Assembly: GCF_005889735.1 (NCBI RefSeq)
Contig: NZ_VCKY01000097.1
Coordinates: forward strand, 1 to 37,603
Length of the DNA: 37,603 nt
Source: Nonomuraea turkmeniaca
GTDB taxonomy: Bacteria > Actinomycetota > Actinomycetes > Streptosporangiales > Streptosporangiaceae
Reading direction: 5' to 3'
Shown: positions 32,473-37,603 of the stretch, in pieces
Layout: every line of letters begins with the position of its first letter
Numbering within the stretch: position 1 is the stretch's first letter
Program-made: the position numbers and the translations under genes
Notes under the pieces: generated by a model
Told to the model about the DNA's origin: nothing
What the model saw: the letters and a program-made list of their open reading frames with translations, nothing else
Database searches by the model: none

Positions 32473-33244
32473 CCCCTCGGGGCGTCGGCCGGACGCGGCC
32501 GGCGCCCCGCTCGCGGCCACCGGGCCCGACGCGCCGTCCGCGGGCCCCGGGCCCGACGCCGTGCTGCTGGACATGGACGGCACGCTGGTCGACACCGAAG
32601 GGCTGTGGTGGCAGACGGCCGCCGCCGTCGCCGTTTCCCTCGGTCGCCGCCTGGGCCCGGCGGACGTGCCGCACGTGCACGGCCGGACGGTCGAGGACGT
32701 GGCCGCTTACCTGGTGCGGGACGAGCCGGGCGGACGCCCGCGGCACGACGATCGGGGCGGGCCACGGGCTGCCTGGGACGAGCCGTTGGCCGGGCAGGCG
32801 CTCGGACCCGGAGCAGGCGTGTCCGTGGTGGCCGGGCGGCTGGCCGACGCCTTCGCCGACCGCGTCGCGGCGGACGTGACGATCGTGCCCGGCGCCCGCG
32901 AGCTCCTGGCCGACCTGGCCGCCGCCGCCATCCCGACGGCCCTGGTGAGCGCCTCCCCGCGGCGTGTGGTCGACCTGGTGCTGCCGCGCCTGGACCACCC
33001 GTTCGACCTGGTGATCGCGAACGAGGACACGGCACGCGGCAAGCCGTACCCGGACCCGTACCTGGAGGCGGCCCGGCGGCTGGGCGCGGCGCCCGCGCGG
33101 TGCGTCGCCATCGAGGACAGCCCGGCGGGCATCGCGGCGGCCCGGTCGGCGGGCTGCCGCGTGCTCGTCGCCAGGCCCGCGGAAGGGCTCCCGTCGCTCG
33201 ATCATGTACGCGCTGTGTCCACAGGTCTGCGGCGATCAAGCTAG
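32462..33244 (+). CDS. HAD-superfamily phosphatase / phosphonatase-like hydrolase
   Basis: 260 residues, HAD subfamily I (beta-phosphoglucomutase/phosphonatase-like): DMDGT (37-41, nucleophile Asp37), TALVSASPR, GKPYPDPYLEAA and AIEDSPAGI. Residues 1-31 are a Pro/Ala/Gly-rich extension, and 86-120 a Gly/Arg/Pro/Asp-rich insertion in the cap region that is unlike the compact family norm. ATG at 32462 overlaps the ATPase by 11 bp, so it is made with the transporter; it probably dephosphorylates or cleaves the imported compound. Substrate unknown. Confidence 0.82.
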   Translation: MPSDPSGRRPDAAGAPLAATGPDAPSAGPGPDAVLLDMDGTLVDTEGLWWQTAAAVAVSLGRRLGPADVPHVHGRTVEDVAAYLVRDEPGGRPRHDDRGGPRAAWDEPLAGQALGPGAGVSVVAGRLADAFADRVAADVTIVPGARELLADLAAAAIPTALVSASPRRVVDLVLPRLDHPFDLVIANEDTARGKPYPDPYLEAARRLGAAPARCVAIEDSPAGIAAARSAGCRVLVARPAEGLPSLDHVRAVSTGLRRSS

Positions 33245-33250
33245 TGTCGG

Positions 33251-33256
33251 TAAGCT
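33251..33256 (+). promoter_or_regulatory. -10 box of a probable leaderless kinase transcript
   Basis: TAAGCT ends 8 nt before the GTG start of the kinase gene, with no Shine-Dalgarno between. Only 20 bp separate that GTG from the HAD stop, so the promoter extends into the HAD gene. Confidence 0.4.
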
Positions 33257-33264
33257 AACGCGGC

Positions 33265-34893
33265 GTGAGTGGCGAATCCTCCCAGATCGGGCGCTACAGA
33301 TTGCTCAGCGTGCTGGGCCGCGGCGGGATGGGCACGGTCCATCTCGCCGAGGACCCCGCGGGGCAGCGGGTCGCCGTCAAGGTGATCAATCCGGAGCTGA
33401 CCCAGCACGAGCAGTTCCGCATGCGCTTCCGCAGGGAGGCCGACGCCGCGCGGCGGGTACGCAGGTTCTGCACGGCCGCGGTGCTCGAGGCCGCGCTGGA
33501 CGGTGACCAGCTGTACGTGGTCACCGAATACGTGCCAGGCCCCAATCTGGAGCAGGCCGTACGCCAGTCGGGCCCGCTCCGCGGCTCCAGCCTGGACGCG
33601 CTGGCCGTCGGCGTGGCCACCGCGCTCACCGCGATCCACGGGGCCGGGGTGGTGCACAGGGACCTCAAGCCGTCGAACGTGCTGCTGTCCCCCGTCGGCC
33701 CGCGGGTGATCGACTTCGGCATCGCGCGGGCGCTCGACACGCTCGGCGGCGTCACCGGCACCGGCGAGCTGGTCGGCACGCCCCGGTACATGGCGCCCGA
33801 GGTGTTGCGGGGCGATCCGATCTCGCCGGCCTGCGACGTGTTCTCGTGGGGCTGCCTGATCGCGTTCGCCGCCAGCGGGCGGACCCCCTTCGGCGGGGAC
33901 ACGCTGCCGGCGATCGTCTACCAGGTGCTCAACACCGAGCCGAACCTCACCGACGTCGAGCCCGGCCTGCGCGAGCTGGTGGGGGCGGCTCTGCGCAAGG
34001 ACCCGGCCGTGCGGCCCACCGCCCAGCAGCTGCTCGACCACCTCGTCGGGCGGTCGGCCGGACCCGAGCAGGCCGTGCACACCGTGCAGGTGGCCTGGCA
34101 GCACGCGACCACGGCGTACACCGACGTGCAGCCGGCGAAGAAGGCGGGCCGCGGCAAGCTGTACGGGGCGCTCGCGGGCGCCGCCGTCCTCCTCGTGGGC
34201 GCGAGCGTGGCCGCCTGGAGTGTGCTCGGCCCGAGCGGGCCGCCCGATCTGGGCGTGCTGTACGCGGAGGACTTCACGCAGACGTCCGGCGGCTGGAGCG
34301 GCACCTACGATCCCGAGGCGTCCAGCAGCTACGGCTACCGCACCGACGGCACGTACGGGCTGGACGTGGAGAACGGGTACGAGGAGCGGTGGGCGAAGGC
34401 GCCCATCCCCTTCCTCGTCGCCACGCCCACGGCCACGCCCGACCCCTCCGCCACGCCGACCCCGATGTTGCCCTCGAGCGTCGTCGTCGGTGTCACCGCC
34501 GAGGTCAAGCGGACGTCGGGCACCGGCGAATACGGCATCTACTGCCACAACTCCGACGATGACGACACCTACTACGAGTTCGGGCTGGACACGAAGGGGA
34601 TGGCCAGGATCAGGCGCATCGTCGACGGGGCCGGCGGCACGCTGGCCCAGCCGGTCCTGGTCGAGGGCGCACGCGGCAAGCCGGCCCGCATCGTGGCCTC
34701 GTGCGAGCAGCGCGGGCCTGCTGTGCGGCTGGCGATGTGGGTGAACGACGAGCAGGTCCACCAGGTGGACGATCCGAACGGCATCGGCAACGGGTACGTC
34801 GGGCTGTTCGCGCGCACGCCGAAGGGCAGCGACTCCGTGCTGAAGACGACGTTCGACGACTTCGAGTTGCGCGGGACGAAGGAGGAGTCCTAA
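33265..34893 (+). CDS. Transmembrane serine/threonine protein kinase with extracellular beta-rich domain
   Basis: 542 residues. Hanks-type kinase domain 10 to about 265: glycine loop LGRGGMGTV, VAVK Lys39, HRDLKPSN with catalytic Asp133, IDFG (149-152) and the activation-segment end GTPRYMAPE. After a juxtamembrane stretch, one transmembrane helix (about 300-321) leads to an extracellular region of about 215 residues resembling a concanavalin/LamG-like jelly roll (YAEDFTQTSGGWSGTYDPEA, EYGIYCHNSDDDDTYYEFGL, YVGLFARTPKGSDSVLKTTF). A PTATPDPSATPTP linker interrupts that domain. No PASTA repeats, so it probably senses a glycan or polymer other than peptidoglycan stems. GTG start, likely leaderless. 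Not co-transcribed with recognised partners. Confidence 0.88.
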   Translation: MSGESSQIGRYRLLSVLGRGGMGTVHLAEDPAGQRVAVKVINPELTQHEQFRMRFRREADAARRVRRFCTAAVLEAALDGDQLYVVTEYVPGPNLEQAVRQSGPLRGSSLDALAVGVATALTAIHGAGVVHRDLKPSNVLLSPVGPRVIDFGIARALDTLGGVTGTGELVGTPRYMAPEVLRGDPISPACDVFSWGCLIAFAASGRTPFGGDTLPAIVYQVLNTEPNLTDVEPGLRELVGAALRKDPAVRPTAQQLLDHLVGRSAGPEQAVHTVQVAWQHATTAYTDVQPAKKAGRGKLYGALAGAAVLLVGASVAAWSVLGPSGPPDLGVLYAEDFTQTSGGWSGTYDPEASSSYGYRTDGTYGLDVENGYEERWAKAPIPFLVATPTATPDPSATPTPMLPSSVVVGVTAEVKRTSGTGEYGIYCHNSDDDDTYYEFGLDTKGMARIRRIVDGAGGTLAQPVLVEGARGKPARIVASCEQRGPAVRLAMWVNDEQVHQVDDPNGIGNGYVGLFARTPKGSDSVLKTTFDDFELRGTKEES

Positions 34894-34980
34894 AGCACTC
34901 CGGCGCGGGGCGCGGGGCGCAGGAGGACTCCGGCGCGGGGCGCTGGGCGCAGGAGGACTCCGGCGCGGGGCGCTGGGCGC
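34891..34980. repeat. Three tandem 30-bp G-rich repeats
   Basis: Units 34891-34920, 34921-34950 and 34951-34980 share an actccggcgcggggcgctgg core; the second and third are identical, and the first differs at six bases. A fourth decayed copy (agcacgccggcgcggg) runs into the 3' end of the tetR gene. The plus strand is very G-rich, and the repeats fill the gap between the convergent kinase and TetR genes; no terminator hairpin is seen. Confidence 0.85.
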
Positions 34981-34991
34981 GGGAGGCCGCG

Positions 34992-35585
34992 TCAGAGCAC
35001 GCCGGCGCGGGCCGCGGCCAGGGCGGCGTCGGCGGCGCGGTCGGCGTCCCGCTCGCTCACCGGCTCGTGCGCGACGAACAACCGGTAGTAGACCGGCGCC
35101 ACCGCCACCCTGATCACCTCCCTGACGTCCACGACGTCCGGCAGCTCACCCCGAGCGACCGCCCGCCGCACGACCTCGGCCGACTGCTCGTGCCTGGCCA
35201 TGAAGAACTCGTGCAACGCCCGCGCCGCCTCCGCGTTCTGCACGGCCGCCGCCACGAACGCCGACGACACCGGGCCCAGCTCGGGATCGGCGAACCCGGA
35301 ACGTACGAGCTGGACGATGCCCCGCAGATCACCCTCGATCGACCCGGTATCGGGAACCGGCCACGGCTCGTCCTTGGCCAGCTCGAGAGCGTCGGAGATC
35401 AGCCCCTCCACGTTGCCCCAGCGCCGGTAGACGGTCGTCTTGTGCACGCCTGACCGCTCGGCCACCCGCTCGACCGTCAACCCCGGATAGCCGTGATCGA
35501 CCAGCTCGGCCAGCGTGGCCTGGCGCACGGCGTCGCGCACCCGCGCACTCCGCCCTCCCGGGCGTCTGCTGCTTGTCACGTCCAA
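34992..35585 (-). CDS. TetR-family transcriptional regulator
   Basis: 197 residues: N-terminal helix-turn-helix (LTVERVAERSGVHKTTVYRR), then a helical ligand-binding/dimerisation half ending AADAALAAARAGVL. Start is TTG at 35585 (or GTG two codons later) with GGAG about 6 nt before the TTG. It diverges from the ABC-F/lyase pair 73 bp away and is the obvious repressor of that resistance unit; the inducer would be an antibiotic. Confidence 0.88.
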   Translation of the reverse strand: MDVTSSRRPGGRSARVRDAVRQATLAELVDHGYPGLTVERVAERSGVHKTTVYRRWGNVEGLISDALELAKDEPWPVPDTGSIEGDLRGIVQLVRSGFADPELGPVSSAFVAAAVQNAEAARALHEFFMARHEQSAEVVRRAVARGELPDVVDVREVIRVAVAPVYYRLFVAHEPVSERDADRAADAALAAARAGVL

Positions 35586-35591
35586 AAACTA

Positions 35592-35651
35592 CTCCAGTTG
35601 CGTTTAAGCTTTCCCTGTGGCACACTAACGCTACAACAGTCGCGATTGGAG
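35592..35651. promoter_or_regulatory. tetR / ABC-F divergent control region
   Basis: An imperfect inverted repeat, CTCCAGTTGCG (35592-35602) and CGCGATTGGAG (35641-35651), matches at 9 of 11 positions. Part of it doubles as the Shine-Dalgarno of each gene. TTGCGT (35598) and CACACT, 17 bp further on, form a possible plus-strand promoter. TetR probably binds here, but the operator is not proven. Confidence 0.35.
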
Positions 35652-35658
35652 TTCCATC

Positions 35659-37391
<1,733 letters not shown>

Positions 37392-37398
<7 letters not shown>

Positions 37399-37603
37399 CC
37401 ATGATCGACGCGGGCGCGCCGTACGGCATCGCCACCGCAGCGGACGGGGCGCTCTGGTTCACGCTCGTCCACCAGGGACGTGTCGGGAGGATGGTGCCAG
37501 GTCAGGAGCCGGTGATCCACCAGCTGGACCCTGCCGACGGGCTGCCGACCGTGATCACGCCTGGGCCGGACGGGGCGATGTGGTTCGCCGAGGGGAAGGG
37601 CGG
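37392..37603 (+). CDS. vgb: Virginiamycin B lyase (streptogramin lyase), partial
   Basis: The first 70 codons are present; the gene runs off the window. The sequence has the lyase's beta-propeller repeat: APYGIATAADGALWFTLVHQ and VITPGPDGAMWFAE, equivalent to PYGI...DGxxWFTE in Vgb. The enzyme opens the depsipeptide ring of streptogramin B by elimination. Catalytic His residues lie in the missing C-terminal part. ATG at 37392 with a GGGGGGA Shine-Dalgarno 5 nt upstream, overlapping the ABC-F stop by 7 bp, so the two are co-translated. Other proteins share the propeller repeat, so the assignment rests on repeat pattern plus the ABC-F neighbour. Confidence 0.75.

Noticed and set aside
34891..34980. 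CRISPR or integron repeat
   Set aside because: Only three abutting units without spacers, cas or integrase genes.

Overview
The window is high-GC DNA (third codon positions almost all G or C), with GTG, TTG and probably CTG starts and many ATGA/GTGA gene overlaps. It looks like a chromosomal segment of a filamentous actinomycete. The gene content (F420-dependent LLM oxidoreductase, Rv2629-type protein, DUF2795, DUF4328, DUF6504, long DnaE2, YfjP-type GTPases) fits Streptosporangiaceae or Streptomyces relatives, but the genus cannot be fixed by eye. No rRNA, tRNA, CRISPR array, insertion sequence or prophage was seen.

Layout. (1) About 1-10513, minus strand: a seven-gene run, cobL, a CbiX-like protein, cobT, an agmatinase-family hydrolase, a fused precorrin-2 dehydrogenase/uroporphyrinogen-III methyltransferase, and two dynamin-like GTPases. 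It ends in a UUCG-capped hairpin, followed by 340 bp with a degenerate ~100-bp tandem repeat. (2) 10644-13235: a double-domain GNAT acetyltransferase, divergent from a DUF2795 / Rv2629-type (Balon-like) pair that sits behind a SigB-like promoter. (3) 13225-16699: the lutABC lactate-oxidation operon and its divergent FadR-family regulator, with two identical palindromic operators between them. (4) 16700-19627: a small ORF, a secreted sulfatase and a divergent LLM-class oxidoreductase. (5) 19633-23756: an FtsX-type ABC exporter, a divergent NarL-type response regulator with no kinase beside it, and a DUF4328 membrane protein. (6) 23775-27738: DUF6504 and dnaE2 behind a LexA (SOS) box, without imuA'/imuB. 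(7) 27738-33244: a GntR/UTRA regulator divergent from a five-gene uptake operon (lipoprotein, two permeases, ATPase, HAD phosphatase). (8) 33265-34893: a membrane serine/threonine kinase with an extracellular sensor-like domain, followed by a 30-bp triplicate repeat. (9) 34992-37603: a TetR regulator divergent from an ABC-F ATPase translationally overlapped with a virginiamycin B lyase that runs off the window. This is a likely two-mechanism streptogramin resistance unit.

How they work together. Region 1 supplies corrin-ring methylation and lower-ligand activation for cobalamin and also carries a cell-envelope GTPase pair. Regions 2 and 6 look stress-responsive (stationary phase/hibernation and DNA damage). 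Regions 3 and 7 are substrate-induced catabolic modules with their own GntR-type repressors. Region 9 looks like inducible antibiotic self-defence.

The observations most worth following are: the ABC-F/Vgb pair with its CTG start and in-gene 18-bp repeat; the SigB-like promoter on the Balon-like operon; the CbiX homologue lacking its histidines; the acidic ~450-residue tail on a dynamin-like GTPase encoded in a cobalamin operon; and the SOS-controlled dnaE2 with a degenerate PHP site and no local ImuB.
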